Shown here in pieces: positions 1 through 8,885 of a stretch of DNA of 64,000 bases. Source of the DNA: Clostridia bacterium (GTDB taxonomy: Bacteria; Bacillota; Clostridia; Lachnospirales; Lachnospiraceae); assembly GCA_910576325.1 (NCBI GenBank), contig CAJTIM010000024.1, forward strand, positions 1,776-65,775, given 5' to 3'. Numbering within the stretch: position 1 is the stretch's first letter; each line of letters starts with the position of its first letter. The position numbers and the translations under genes were made by a program. The notes under the pieces were generated by a model that was given only the letters and a program-made list of their open reading frames with translations, was not told the DNA's origin and did no database searches.

Positions 1-764
<764 letters not shown>

Positions 765-854
765 AAGCGTCATAGGAGAGAGAAGAAGAGAAAAGACTAA
801 GAGAAAACCAAGATGTGGAAGAGATAATTCAGTATATAGTTTTGAAGGTGTAAT

Positions 855-928
855 GGCCCGATGGCTCAGTTGGTTAGAGCGCCGCCCTGTCACGGCGGAG
901 GTCGTGGGTTCGAGTCCCATTCGGGTCG
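855..928 (+). tRNA. tRNA-Asp (GTC)
   Basis: A full cloverleaf: acceptor GGCCCGA pairs with TCGGGTC, anticodon loop CTGTCAC gives GTC, and the T loop is GGTTCGAGTCC. CCA is not encoded. It is the first of six tRNAs behind the 23S gene, probably on the same transcript. Confidence 0.97.
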
Positions 929-935
929 CTTATAT

Positions 936-1008
936 GGGATCTTAGCTCAGCTGGGAGAGCATCTGCCTTACAAGCAGAGGGTCATAGGTTCGAGCCCTAT
1001 AGGTCCCA
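936..1008 (+). tRNA. tRNA-Val (TAC)
   Basis: Acceptor GGGATCT pairs with AGGTCCC (one G-T pair). Anticodon stem TCTGC/GCAGA encloses loop CTTACAA, anticodon TAC. Seven bases follow tRNA-Asp. Confidence 0.97.
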
Positions 1009-1013
1009 TTACT

Positions 1014-1086
1014 GCCGATGTGGCTCAATTGGCAGAGCAGCTGATTTGTAATCAGCAGGTTATCGGTTCGAGTCCGATCATCGGCT
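1014..1086 (+). tRNA. tRNA-Thr (TGT)
   Basis: Acceptor GCCGATG/CATCGGC, anticodon stem GCTGA/TCAGC with loop TTTGTAA, anticodon TGT. CCA is not encoded. Confidence 0.97.
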
Positions 1087-1101
1087 CTAATGAAATATCA
1101 T

Positions 1102-1183
1102 GGGGGAATTCCCGAGTGGCCAAAGGGGGCAGACTGTAAATCTGTTAGCTGTGCTTTCAGTGGTTCGAATCCACTTTCCCCCA
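1102..1183 (+). tRNA. tRNA-Tyr (GTA)
   Basis: A long-variable-arm tRNA of 82 bases. Acceptor GGGGGAA/TTCCCCC, anticodon GTA in ACTGTAAAT, T stem AGTGG/CCACT, discriminator A. Confidence 0.96.
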
Positions 1184-1221
1184 CTCACAGCAGTAAAAAT
1201 ATTGCTGTTATAATTGAATAT

Positions 1222-1295
1222 CGCGAGGTGGAGCAGTCTGGAAGCTCGTCGGGCTCATAACCCGAAGGTCACAGGTTCAAATCCTGTCCTCGCCA
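1222..1295 (+). tRNA. Initiator tRNA-fMet (CAT)
   Basis: Two initiator hallmarks are visible: the first acceptor position is unpaired (C1 against C72) and the anticodon stem holds three consecutive G-C pairs (GGGCTCATAACCC). Anticodon CAT. Confidence 0.95.
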
Positions 1296-1347
1296 CTCAG
1301 GCAGCACGAAGCATAGAGTAAGATGATTCGTGCTCCTACATTTATAA

Positions 1348-1420
<73 letters not shown>

Positions 1421-1460
1421 TTTTTTAATGGAAATAAAGATATTTTATTATAGAGGGAAT

Positions 1461-1497
1461 ACCACGGCTTTTGCAGAAAAAGTGCTGTGGTGTTTTT
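1461..1497 (+). terminator. Intrinsic terminator of the rRNA-tRNA operon
   Basis: ACCACGGC and GCTGTGGT form a stem around an A-rich loop, followed by TTTTT. It lies 40 bases after tRNA-Phe. Confidence 0.8.
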
Positions 1498-2160
1498 GAT
1501 TTTTACAGAGATGCTATGTATTGCTTGCCTGATAGACAGTATGAAGGTTTTATAGAGAAAAGCAGGAAAGGGCTTGATGAATTTGATTTAAAGAAATAAA
1601 CGGTATCTATGAGCTGAAGACAGAGCTTTTTAGGGGTTATAAGATAAATGTAGGGAGGCAGGTTTAAAGGCGGTTATTTTAGCGTATATACATCTATAAG
1701 CGTATTACATGAGAAAAAGAGGCTGGAGGAAAATAAATGTATTGTCCGCTTGCGGATCGATAGCATGCAGCATAATAATTACACAAAAGATAACTTTTTA
1801 TAAAAGAAATGTATCTATATTTTCAGACAGGCGGTTTACAGCAAATAGAGCAAAAAAGCAGCGAATCTACAATTTGCACAAACTTTTTGAACCACTGGAA
1901 AAAAAATCACTAAAAACTAAATAGTTATAAAAAAGTTATCCACATTTTAAGGTTTTAAAAAAGGCGAAAAAGCAAGTTATCAACGCAGTTATCCACATTA
2001 TCCACATTGTTTCCCACTAAATAAGTGAGTTTACATAGTAATCTTAAAAACATGCGTTCTGTACAAATCAGATAAAATGCTTTTATGAGGAAAAAATAGA
2101 AAATTTTCCTTGACATTGCTAATGTCGAAATATAAAGTAAATTATCAGACAAATGAAAAA
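1498..2160. other. AT-rich gene-free region with a DnaA-box cluster
   Basis: I see no convincing gene here. Short frames on both strands (for example 1709-1924 +, 1955-2152 -) lack good ribosome binding sites and have low-complexity translations. The region holds three exact DnaA boxes TTATCCACA at 1936-1944, 1989-1997 and 1998-2006, the last two directly abutting, plus a degenerate TTATCAACG at 1977-1985. Surrounding DNA is strongly AT-rich. It may be a DnaA-binding regulatory or titration site. It is not obviously the main origin, because dnaA, dnaN and rpmH are absent from the window. Confidence 0.55.
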
Positions 2161-2161
2161 T

Positions 2162-2800
2162 TTACCGGCAGGCAATCATTTTGTAAATGGGATTACCTTG
2201 AGCGGAAAATTTTTCTTCATATTCTGTCATAATATTTTCATGATTCATTTCCGGATCCTGATGGAGATTCCGAGTACAGCTTAATAATCTCCAATCAGCG
2301 GCTTTTACACTCTCCAGGGAAAAGTCAAAAAGAGCTTCATTGTCCGTTTTGAATTCTATTCGGCCCTCCGGGGCGAGAACGGCATCATAGCGCTTCAAAT
2401 ATTCCACAGAGGTCAAACGCCGCCTTGCATGGCGCTCCTTTGGCCATGGATCGGAGAAATTCAGATAGATACGTGCCACATCTCCGGCAGCAAAGCTCTG
2501 TTCCAAATCTGCGGCATCCATACACATAAAAAAGAGATTGGATAAAGGGGCAGCCTCCATTTTTTTGATGGCCTTTATCAGAACACTTGTATAGCGCTCA
2601 ATTCCAACATAATTAATCTGCGGATTGCGGCCGGCCAATTCCATAAGAAAGCGTCCTTTTCCCATACCAATCTCTATATGAAGCGGGTGATCATTTCCAA
2701 AAAGCTTCTTCCAATCTATGTGCTGTAAGGCGCCTCTCTGAATAACATAAGGGCTGGCAGCAACCGTTTCGTCGGCTCCTTTTATTTTGCGAAGTCTCAT
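2162..2800 (-). CDS. trmB: tRNA (guanine-N7)-methyltransferase TrmB
   Basis: Methylates G46 in the variable loop of tRNAs with S-adenosylmethionine. The 212-residue length is normal. The SAM-binding motif I IEIGMGKGRF is at residues 42-51, the family signature NFSDPWPK at 114-121, and the C-terminal TEYEEKF motif near residue 192. A class I methyltransferase fold is expected. The start ATG at 2800 follows a purine-rich site on the minus strand (AAAAGGAGAC). The gene runs toward the DnaA-box region, and a tRNA-Lys gene lies upstream on the opposite strand. Confident assignment. Confidence 0.95.
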   Translation of the reverse strand: MRLRKIKGADETVAASPYVIQRGALQHIDWKKLFGNDHPLHIEIGMGKGRFLMELAGRNPQINYVGIERYTSVLIKAIKKMEAAPLSNLFFMCMDAADLEQSFAAGDVARIYLNFSDPWPKERHARRRLTSVEYLKRYDAVLAPEGRIEFKTDNEALFDFSLESVKAADWRLLSCTRNLHQDPEMNHENIMTEYEEKFSAQGNPIYKMIACR

Positions 2801-2906
2801 AGTAGTCTCCTTTTCGGCTCTTTGCAGTGTTTTTTAATGAATAATTGCTAATTTATTATCATTTTATACAAAAAGTGAAAAAAGGTCAAGAAATATGAAA
2901 AAACAC

Positions 2907-2935
2907 TTGCATTTTATAAAACAATCGTATATAAT
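2907..2935 (+). promoter_or_regulatory. Promoter of tRNA-Lys
   Basis: TTGCAT (2907-2912), 17-bp spacer, perfect TATAAT (2930-2935). The predicted start lies about 40 bases before the tRNA. Confidence 0.75.
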
Positions 2936-2980
2936 AATTCTTGCGTCGAAAATGAAAGACCAAAAAAGAATGACAGATAA

Positions 2981-3053
2981 GCGCGATTAGCTCAGCTGGC
3001 AGAGCACCTGACTCTTAATCAGGGTGTCCAGGGTTCGAACCCCTGATCGCGCA
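2981..3053 (+). tRNA. tRNA-Lys (CTT)
   Basis: Acceptor GCGCGAT/ATCGCGC, anticodon stem CCTGA/TCAGG with loop CTCTTAA, anticodon CTT. It has its own promoter and terminator, so it is a single-gene unit. Confidence 0.97.
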
Positions 3054-3059
3054 TGCAGG

Positions 3060-3099
3060 GCACTGGTTTTGCGGATTAGCCGCGGGGTCGGTGCTTTTT
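3060..3099 (+). terminator. Terminator of tRNA-Lys
   Basis: GCACTG pairs with CGGTGC (one G-T), with an inner GCGG/CCGC stem, followed by TTTTT. Confidence 0.7.
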
Positions 3100-3207
3100 C
3101 ATTTTTAAAATAATTTTCCAAAAAGACTGAATTGTCTTAATTAATTGAGATTAATTTCATTTTTTGAAAATTGCTTGTAATATTATGAAAAATATACTAA
3201 AATATGG

Positions 3208-3855
3208 TTATATATGGGGAATGGTTACTGTAAAAGTAGTTCCTCTCCCCAGGGTGGATGCCACTTCAATTTCGCCGTAATGAGCCTGAATGATTTTCTG
3301 CGTAATTGCAAGTCCCAGCCCAGTGCCATATGATTTGCTTGATGAAAAGGGATTAAAGATTGTTTCGATGGTTTCCTGGCTCATGCCGCAGCCGTCATCT
3401 GTAATCCGAATAATAATCCGATCAAGATACTTTCTGATTGACAAGGAGACACAGCCATTTTCTCCTGTGGATTCAAAGGCATTTTTGAGGAGATTTAGAA
3501 ATGCCTGCTTTAGCTTCATAGGATTGCCAAACACGGCGGGCAGCTGTGTCGGCATATGTACGGTAAAGTGTTTCTGATTCATCTGGGCATAAGGTTTTAG
3601 GCTTTCCTCTAAGGAATGTATAACTTCTTTTAAATCCACCTCACACATAAAGAAACGACGTTTATCACTATAGACTGCCAAATCATCCAGAAGCTGAGTG
3701 ACATAGGAGACATCCTCCAGTGTCTGAGACCAAAACCGGAATTCTTTCACCTCCGGATGCATGGACTGAATCAGCTGAAGGGAGCTGTTGATCAGTGTAA
3801 GCGGATTGCGAATTTCATGTGTTATTTTTGCAATGGTAAAGTTTGTATCTTCCAT
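3208..3855 (-). CDS. Small soluble sensor histidine kinase
   Basis: A 215-residue kinase reduced to the catalytic core. The H box ITHEIRNPLTL has the phospho-acceptor at His13. It is followed by a dimerisation helix, an N box LKNAFEST, a G1 box DDGCGM and a G2 box GTGLGLAIT near the C-terminus. No signal peptide, membrane segment or sensor domain is seen, so it probably acts in the cytoplasm. The start at 3855 is chosen because AGGAGTG lies just upstream; the frame could extend upstream to 4116 but would overlap the divergent HIT gene. No response regulator is adjacent. The arrangement resembles orphan kinases that feed the sporulation phosphorelay, but that is inference. Confidence 0.85.
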   Translation of the reverse strand: MEDTNFTIAKITHEIRNPLTLINSSLQLIQSMHPEVKEFRFWSQTLEDVSYVTQLLDDLAVYSDKRRFFMCEVDLKEVIHSLEESLKPYAQMNQKHFTVHMPTQLPAVFGNPMKLKQAFLNLLKNAFESTGENGCVSLSIRKYLDRIIIRITDDGCGMSQETIETIFNPFSSSKSYGTGLGLAITQKIIQAHYGEIEVASTLGRGTTFTVTIPHI

Positions 3856-3979
3856 ATTCACATCACTCCTGCAAATAAGTGTAGCATGCTGGGAGATGCT
3901 TGACAATATGGAACAGATCGGCAAAATTCGACAAAGTACGGGGGATACCCTGGCTGAATTAATAGAAAGAGGGAGAATT

Positions 3980-4393
3980 ATGGGAAAAGAGAATTGCATT
4001 TTCTGTAAGATTGCCAATGGCGGGATTCCGTCTTCTACGATATATGAGGATGAGGATTTCCGCGTGTTTTTGGATTTAAATCCGGCAACAAAAGGACATG
4101 CGTTAATTGTCCCCAAGGTACATTATGCAGATCTGTTTGAACTGGATGACGAGCTGGCTGTAAAAGCCATTCTTTTGGCTAAGAGGCTGGCAGAACGAAT
4201 GAAGGATGCACTGGGATGCGACGGCTTCAATCTGGTGCAGAATAACGGGGCTGCCGCAGGTCAGACCATATTTCATTTCCATCTGCATTTGATACCAAGA
4301 TATGAACAGGATGGGGCAGGAATAGCATGGAATCCGGGGAAGGTTTCTTCGGAGGAATTAAAGGAACTTGTACAATTGATTTCGGAAACATAA
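3980..4393 (+). CDS. HIT family nucleotide hydrolase/transferase
   Basis: 137 residues. The histidine triad HFHLHLIPR lies near residues 96-104, and an N-terminal CxxC (CIFCKI) suggests a zinc site shared with the HinT/Fhit-like branch. Family members hydrolyse nucleoside phosphoramidates or dinucleotides; the physiological substrate cannot be read from the sequence. The start at 3980 follows GAGGGA and begins MGKENCIFCK, matching the usual N-terminus; upstream in-frame ATGs give non-homologous sequence. It is divergent from the histidine kinase with a 124-base gap and is followed closely by the sigma factor gene. Confidence 0.9.
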   Translation: MGKENCIFCKIANGGIPSSTIYEDEDFRVFLDLNPATKGHALIVPKVHYADLFELDDELAVKAILLAKRLAERMKDALGCDGFNLVQNNGAAAGQTIFHFHLHLIPRYEQDGAGIAWNPGKVSSEELKELVQLISET

Positions 4394-4417
4394 GGGGGGA
4401 GGAAGTTAGAGGAAAGA

Positions 4418-4945
4418 ATGTTAAATACAGAAGAGAAATTTCGTGAAATGTACGAAAAATACAAGAATTTAATAATGAAAGTAGCTTATGACTTGACGGA
4501 GGATTATCACACCGCACAGGACATCTGCCAAAGAGTTTTCGAAAAGCTCTACGGTTATCAGGAGCATGTGGACGAAGAGCGGGTGAGAGCTTGGCTGGTG
4601 GTAATTGCGGCCAACGAAGCACGGGATTATTGCCGCAAAGGCGGACAGTATACGATCCTCCTCAGCGGTACTGCAGAGATGGAGTACCTGATGGAATGTG
4701 AAAACTGCATTGAAAGCCATCTGGAACAGAGAGCACAAAGAGAATTTTTAGGCAGGATGCTTGAGGGTCTGCGCAGAAAGAATGTCAATTGGTATGAAGT
4801 TTTTATGCTGGCGGAATATCTGGAGGTTCCAAGAAAGGTCATTGCGAAGCAACGGGGAATTTCACTCAGTACCGTAGATTTGCATTTGAGAAAAGCAAAG
4901 CATTGGCTGACCAGTCATTATCAAAAGGATTATGAGGAATTTTAA
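4418..4945 (+). CDS. ECF-type RNA polymerase sigma factor
   Basis: 175 residues with the two-domain layout of extracytoplasmic-function sigma factors. Region 2 spans about residues 8-70 (LTEDYHTAQDICQRVFEKLY). A C-terminal helix-turn-helix spans about 125-168 (VIAKQRGISLSTVDLHLRKA), corresponding to region 4.2. A strong GGGGAGGAAG site precedes ATG 4418. A probable membrane anti-sigma protein is encoded at 6137, with murG in between on the opposite strand. A 10-bp hairpin follows the stop. The signal sensed and the regulon are unknown. Confidence 0.85.
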   Translation: MLNTEEKFREMYEKYKNLIMKVAYDLTEDYHTAQDICQRVFEKLYGYQEHVDEERVRAWLVVIAANEARDYCRKGGQYTILLSGTAEMEYLMECENCIESHLEQRAQREFLGRMLEGLRRKNVNWYEVFMLAEYLEVPRKVIAKQRGISLSTVDLHLRKAKHWLTSHYQKDYEEF

Positions 4946-4969
4946 AAGGGAATGTGAATACATTCCCTT
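4946..4969. terminator. Bidirectional hairpin between the sigma gene and murG
   Basis: AAGGGAATGT and ACATTCCCTT form a perfect 10-bp stem with a 4-base loop. It separates two convergent genes. The flanking T run is weak on both strands. Confidence 0.65.
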
Positions 4970-4973
4970 GGGG

Positions 4974-6044
4974 TTAAGTGTGTACGGCAGCTTCCTCAAT
5001 CAAACGGATAATGGTTTCAATGGAATCAGCCTGCTGGCTGCTGTCCATGGCTGAGGAGAAGGATGCACGATTTTCATAAAGGGTATGGACGGCCTGAAGC
5101 AGTGCTTCGTTCGTAACGGCTTCCTCCTCCAGCACCATGCTGAAACCTTGCTTTTCAAAAGAGCGTGCATTTAAAATCTGATCTCCCCGGCTGGCAGCAG
5201 CGGAGAGAGGAATCAGAAGGCTTGGCTTTTTCAGGGCCAGGAGCTCACAGATGGCGTTGGCGCCGGCTCGTGATATGACAATATCCGCAAGAGCAAAGAG
5301 ATCCTTTAGTTCGCTTTTGATGTATTCATATTGTACATAACCAGCCAAATGACCAAGAGAGGGATCAAGCTTTCCGGCACCGCAGAGATGGACAACCTGG
5401 AATTCCCTCAAAAGAGTCGGCAGAATACGGCGGACAGCCTCATTCACGGCTGCAGCGCCCATGCTGCCGCCCATAATCAGAATAACCGGTTTATTTGCGG
5501 ACAGTCCTGTAAAGCGAAGAGCATTCAGGCGGTTCCCCTTAAGAAGCTCCTGACGAATAGGGGAGCCGGTGAGTACTGCTTTGCCGGCCGGAAGGTATGA
5601 AATAGTCTCCGGGAAATTACAGCAGACCTTTCGGGCGGAAGGAATACACAACTTATTGGCAAGGCCGGGTGTCATATCGGACTCGTGGATAATTGCGGGA
5701 ATATGGTAACGCCTAGCAGCCAGAACCACCGGAACGGAGACAAAACCGCCTTTGGAAAACAGAACGTCCGGTGAGAGCTTTTTAATTATCCGGCAGGCTT
5801 CCCCGTATCCTTTCAGGACCTTAAAAGGATCGGTAAAGTTTTTCGGATCAAAGTATCGGCGGAGCTTTCCGGAAGAGATTCCATAATAAGGAATTTGCAG
5901 CTCTTCAATCAGCTTCTTTTCAATACCATCATAGGAGCCCATGTAGGAAATCTCATATCCGAGCTCGCGGAGCCTTGGCAAAAGGGCAATATTCGGGGTT
6001 ACATGTCCGGCAGTACCGCCGCCGGTCAATAGGATTCGCTTCAT
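4974..6044 (-). CDS. murG: MurG, UDP-GlcNAc:lipid I GlcNAc transferase
   Basis: Transfers GlcNAc from UDP-GlcNAc to lipid I, making lipid II on the inner face of the membrane during peptidoglycan synthesis. It is 356 residues, a GT-B fold. The N-terminal GGGTAGHVTPNIAL is the family signature. SKGGFVSVPVVLAA and HESDMTPGLANK mark the N domain. ILIMGGSMGAAAVNE and SRAGANAICELLALKKPSLLIPL mark the UDP-sugar site of the C domain. GGAGG precedes the start. The gene stands alone, not in a dcw cluster, and is inserted between the sigma factor and its likely anti-sigma. Confidence 0.96.
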   Translation of the reverse strand: MKRILLTGGGTAGHVTPNIALLPRLRELGYEISYMGSYDGIEKKLIEELQIPYYGISSGKLRRYFDPKNFTDPFKVLKGYGEACRIIKKLSPDVLFSKGGFVSVPVVLAARRYHIPAIIHESDMTPGLANKLCIPSARKVCCNFPETISYLPAGKAVLTGSPIRQELLKGNRLNALRFTGLSANKPVILIMGGSMGAAAVNEAVRRILPTLLREFQVVHLCGAGKLDPSLGHLAGYVQYEYIKSELKDLFALADIVISRAGANAICELLALKKPSLLIPLSAAASRGDQILNARSFEKQGFSMVLEEEAVTNEALLQAVHTLYENRASFSSAMDSSQQADSIETIIRLIEEAAVHT

Positions 6045-6136
6045 GATCTAACCTCCATTGGGAAAACAATCTATGGTTATTATGATAGCTTCCCGCTCGT
6101 CTGTCAATTCATAATCCGCAAAATAAAGGAAACAGA

Positions 6137-6937
6137 ATGAAGAAAAAGGATTTAAAAGAAACACTGAAGCAGGAAATTGAATCAGAAGCAGCTACGCTGG
6201 AAAGGAGAGTGAGTACCAAAAAACACCTCGCAACACTGGAAATGCCCAAGGATTCCTACAAAGAGCTGATGGAACGGATTAAGGCGAGAGAGAAGGAGAT
6301 GAAAGAAGAGAAGGCGAACGCGCGGTTACATCAGAGAGCAAAGATCCTGCCTTTCCCTGCGCCTGCCCGGCGGAAAACATGGGCTACCGTGGCTATGGTT
6401 GCGGTGCTGGTGGTTGGAACTGGGGTGGGGGTGAAAGGAGCTAGATTGTATATGCTGAATGTGGAACAGCAAGAGGGGGGAAGAGCATTTAATATTATTA
6501 CAGATACAGAGAATGTACAGTATGTCGAATTAGAGGAGGAAGATGCCTATGAAAAGATTGAAAAAGCTTTGGGTATTCATGCTCTAATGCTTACAGATAG
6601 ACCAAAAGGGTTGAAATTAGAAAAAGTTTATATTGATTCAGACTCAGGTGAAGCATTAATGGAGTATCATTATGGTGATCACGTTTTTACAATATATGAA
6701 AATAAACAAAATAGTAATGCAACGTTCAGAGCACAACAAGATGGGAAGGTAGTAGATACTGTTGAAGTTTTTCATCTGGGAAAGACTATAGATGTAATAG
6801 AAATTGATAAAGGTAATAATGAGTTATCCTATATAGCTCAATTAGAACATGGAAACGCTTTTTACTATTTGTCTAGCGACATAGAATTGGATATATTAGA
6901 AAACATTTTATACGGAATTATTTTTAATACGGGGTGA
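6137..6937 (+). CDS. Probable anti-sigma factor with DUF4367-like outer domain
   Basis: 266 residues. A charged cytoplasmic N-terminus (1-82) rich in Lys/Glu is followed by one membrane segment (about 84-102, TWATVAMVAVLVVGTGVGVK) and an extracytoplasmic domain. That domain (about 150-260, with KGLKLEKVYIDSDSGEALM and a C-terminal IELDILENILYGI) resembles the DUF4367 domain found on clostridial anti-sigma proteins. Proximity to the ECF sigma gene supports a partner role. The DNA changes character inside the gene: up to about 6470 it matches its neighbours, beyond that it is much richer in A and T. This suggests exchange of the sensor domain. Assignment of the partner is inferred. Confidence 0.7.
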   Translation: MKKKDLKETLKQEIESEAATLERRVSTKKHLATLEMPKDSYKELMERIKAREKEMKEEKANARLHQRAKILPFPAPARRKTWATVAMVAVLVVGTGVGVKGARLYMLNVEQQEGGRAFNIITDTENVQYVELEEEDAYEKIEKALGIHALMLTDRPKGLKLEKVYIDSDSGEALMEYHYGDHVFTIYENKQNSNATFRAQQDGKVVDTVEVFHLGKTIDVIEIDKGNNELSYIAQLEHGNAFYYLSSDIELDILENILYGIIFNTG

Positions 6938-6982
6938 TATGAATTAGGTTAAATTTTTACATGGATTTTATAAGGAGGTATT

Positions 6983-7480
6983 ATGAAAGGCAATAATAAC
7001 TTATTACTGGTATTGTTATTTTTTATAATGTTTTGTGGAGCATGGCTACCAATAAAATTAGAGGTTCAGGCAGAAGAAATAGAGGTTCCGGGATACTACC
7101 AATATAGTGATTCAGAAGGAGAATCTATTGTCTATTGGTATGCAATCCCTAGGGGAACATATTTGAAAGACGGAATTTGTGGAATAAGAGATGCCGGCAA
7201 AGGAAAAGTGACTGTGTCTACGACGACAACAGCTCATAGAGTCAGTGATACCGTTAGGGCATCTGTTTATTTAGATGAAAGCTCTGATGGAGGCAGAACT
7301 TTTAGCCAAATTGGAAGTTATTATTTTTCGGAAAATAATACAGGAACTTGTCATGGAAGTAAGGCTAATATTTCTGTAACAAGTGGATGGTGGTATATGG
7401 CACGTGGGGGGCATAGCGTTACAAATGGTTCTACAACTGAGACGATGTCAACCAGTACAAGTGTGATAAAGAGTTCTTAA
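6983..7480 (+). CDS. Secreted protein, DUF6147-like
   Basis: 165 residues. A signal peptide (about 1-30, hydrophobic core LLLVLLFFIMFC, ending VQAEE) is followed by a beta-rich exported domain. Conserved-looking elements include STTTTAHRVSDTVRASVYL, WWYMARGGHSV and a C-terminal Ser/Thr-rich tail. I associate this pattern with the DUF6147 family of Clostridia, from memory. A good AGGAGG lies before the ATG. It is AT-rich like the second half of the anti-sigma gene before it and ends at a terminator. The function is unknown; it may be a cell-surface target or companion of the sigma system. Confidence 0.65.
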   Translation: MKGNNNLLLVLLFFIMFCGAWLPIKLEVQAEEIEVPGYYQYSDSEGESIVYWYAIPRGTYLKDGICGIRDAGKGKVTVSTTTTAHRVSDTVRASVYLDESSDGGRTFSQIGSYYFSENNTGTCHGSKANISVTSGWWYMARGGHSVTNGSTTETMSTSTSVIKSS

Positions 7481-7570
7481 GGATTTATATTTGTTTGAAA
7501 AGTAATAGAATAGGTAGTTTCAATTAGTTCAAAACAACATAATACAATATATTTTGCTATTGAATATATA

Positions 7571-7600
7571 AACGGTAAGGACCACCCCCTTACCGTTTTT
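7571..7600 (+). terminator. Terminator of the secreted-protein gene
   Basis: AACGGTAAGG/CCTTACCGTT, a perfect 10-bp stem followed by TTTTT. The right arm overlaps the stop codon of the convergent TSCPD gene. Confidence 0.8.
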
Positions 7601-7850
7601 CCACATCCTCTTCCAAAGCCACCCGCAAAGCCTTAGCCAGCTGATCCGGGCAGGAAGTAGGTTTGGCTCCGCAGCGAATCCCTTCAATTTTTTCAATGGC
7701 ATCCTCCGCTTTCATTCCCTGAACCAGAATAGCCACCCCCTGGGTATTCCCGGAACATCCGCCGATAAATTCCACATGCTCAATCGTATGATCCGGAGCC
7801 AGCTCCACCTGAATAGCCATAGAGCACGTCCCTTTTGTCCGATATGTCAT
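7590..7850 (-). CDS. TSCPD domain protein (TIGR03905 type)
   Basis: 86 residues. The signature motif KPTSCPDQLAKAL near residues 63-75 gives the TSCPD domain its name, and GGCSGNTQGV lies at about 30-39. Stand-alone TSCPD proteins are small Cys-containing proteins of unknown function; the same domain occurs at the C-terminus of some B12-dependent ribonucleotide reductases. GGAGG precedes the start. No neighbour reveals its role. Confidence 0.85.
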   Translation of the reverse strand: MTYRTKGTCSMAIQVELAPDHTIEHVEFIGGCSGNTQGVAILVQGMKAEDAIEKIEGIRCGAKPTSCPDQLAKALRVALEEDVEKR

Positions 7851-8095
7851 AAAGCATCCTCCTTCCTTTCATCATAAACATAGCAATTATAACAGCCTTC
7901 AAAAGTTACGTCAATTACCTCAATACATGAGAGTTAGATACATCCTTTGAAACATCAATAACCAAAAAATCACCTCAAGGCCATGCAGCAGGTTTTTTTG
8001 GAAAGCCCTGCCACGATCAAGGTTGCAATCCGCCCGCATAACTGCTAAAATAAAAAAGCAAAAATACGCATCCAAAAGAAAAGAAAGTAGAGAAT

Positions 8096-8815
8096 ATGCA
8101 TATGGGAAGAATCGGAATCATCGGAGCAATGGAGGAAGAGATTGCTCTTTTAAAAGAAAAGATGGAGATAGAGGTTATTGTCAAAAAGGCCTCCATGGAA
8201 TTCTATCAGGGAACCTTAAACGGCCATGAGATTGTAGTGGTCCGTAGCGGAATCGGTAAGGTCAATGCCGGACTGTGTGCACAGATCCTGGTAGATGTCT
8301 TCAATGTCAATCGCCTTATTAATACAGGCATTGCAGGTTCTTTAAAGGCGGAGATCAACATCGGAGACATTGTAATTTCCTCCGATACCCTTCAGCACGA
8401 CATGGATGCTCGGAATTTCGGATATGCAAGAGGAGAGATTCCCCGTATGGGAACCGTAAGCTTTCCGGCGGATCCGGAGCTGATTTCCATAGCCAGAGAG
8501 GCCTGCGAGGAGGTAAACCCGGAGATTGGCGTATTTGTAGGCCGGGTTGTGACAGGGGATCAATTTATCGCGGAGCGTTCGATTAAAAATGAGATTGCTT
8601 CCTGGACCGACGGATACTGCACGGAGATGGAAGGAGCGGCGATTGCTCAGGCCGCTTATTTGAATCGTGTTCCCTTTGTGATTGTGAGGGCCATATCCGA
8701 CAAGGCCGATGACAGCGCAACCATGGACTATCCGACCTTTGAGCGTCAGGCAATCGAACATTCCGTTAAACTGTTAGAAGCCTTTGTAGCCCGGATGCCG
8801 GAGGATGTATATTAA
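8096..8815 (+). CDS. mtnN: 5'-methylthioadenosine/S-adenosylhomocysteine nucleosidase
   Basis: Cleaves adenine from methylthioadenosine and S-adenosylhomocysteine, linking methyl-group recycling and AI-2 precursor formation. 239 residues, normal for the family. GRIGIIGAMEEEI at the N-terminus, NTGIAGSL near residue 78, GDQFIAERSIK near 150 and MEGAAIAQAAY near 178 match the nucleoside phosphorylase fold; Glu179 of MEGAA fits the ribose-binding Glu. The start could be 8096 or the ATG two codons later. It is a single gene with a 245-base upstream gap in which I see nothing convincing. Confidence 0.95.
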   Translation: MHMGRIGIIGAMEEEIALLKEKMEIEVIVKKASMEFYQGTLNGHEIVVVRSGIGKVNAGLCAQILVDVFNVNRLINTGIAGSLKAEINIGDIVISSDTLQHDMDARNFGYARGEIPRMGTVSFPADPELISIAREACEEVNPEIGVFVGRVVTGDQFIAERSIKNEIASWTDGYCTEMEGAAIAQAAYLNRVPFVIVRAISDKADDSATMDYPTFERQAIEHSVKLLEAFVARMPEDVY

Positions 8816-8840
8816 AAGAACATAAAAAGACACGAAAGAA

Positions 8841-8876
8841 AGCGTCAGGTGTAGACAATTGTCAAAGCCTGGCGCT
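8841..8876. repeat. Hairpin after mtnN
   Basis: AGCGTCAGG pairs with CCTGGCGCT (one G-T) around a loop that itself holds the palindrome GACAATTGTC. There is no T run, so termination is uncertain. Confidence 0.4.
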
Positions 8877-8885
8877 AAACTGTTA

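Noticed and set aside
861-1139. Frame of 92 codons on the plus strand
   Set aside because: It runs through four tRNA genes and is a known kind of false prediction.
1709-1924. 71-codon plus-strand frame
   Set aside because: No ribosome binding site, composition like the surrounding AT-rich spacer, no recognisable motif.
1955-2152. 65-codon minus-strand frame after trmB
   Set aside because: Its repeated VDNVDN translation is simply the DnaA boxes read as codons.
3856-4116. N-terminal extension of the histidine kinase
   Set aside because: It overlaps the divergent HIT gene and its promoter, while a good AGGAGTG lies before 3855.
7851-8095. Possible riboswitch upstream of mtnN
   Set aside because: No SAM, SAH or other known motif can be recognised and no clear terminator stem is formed.
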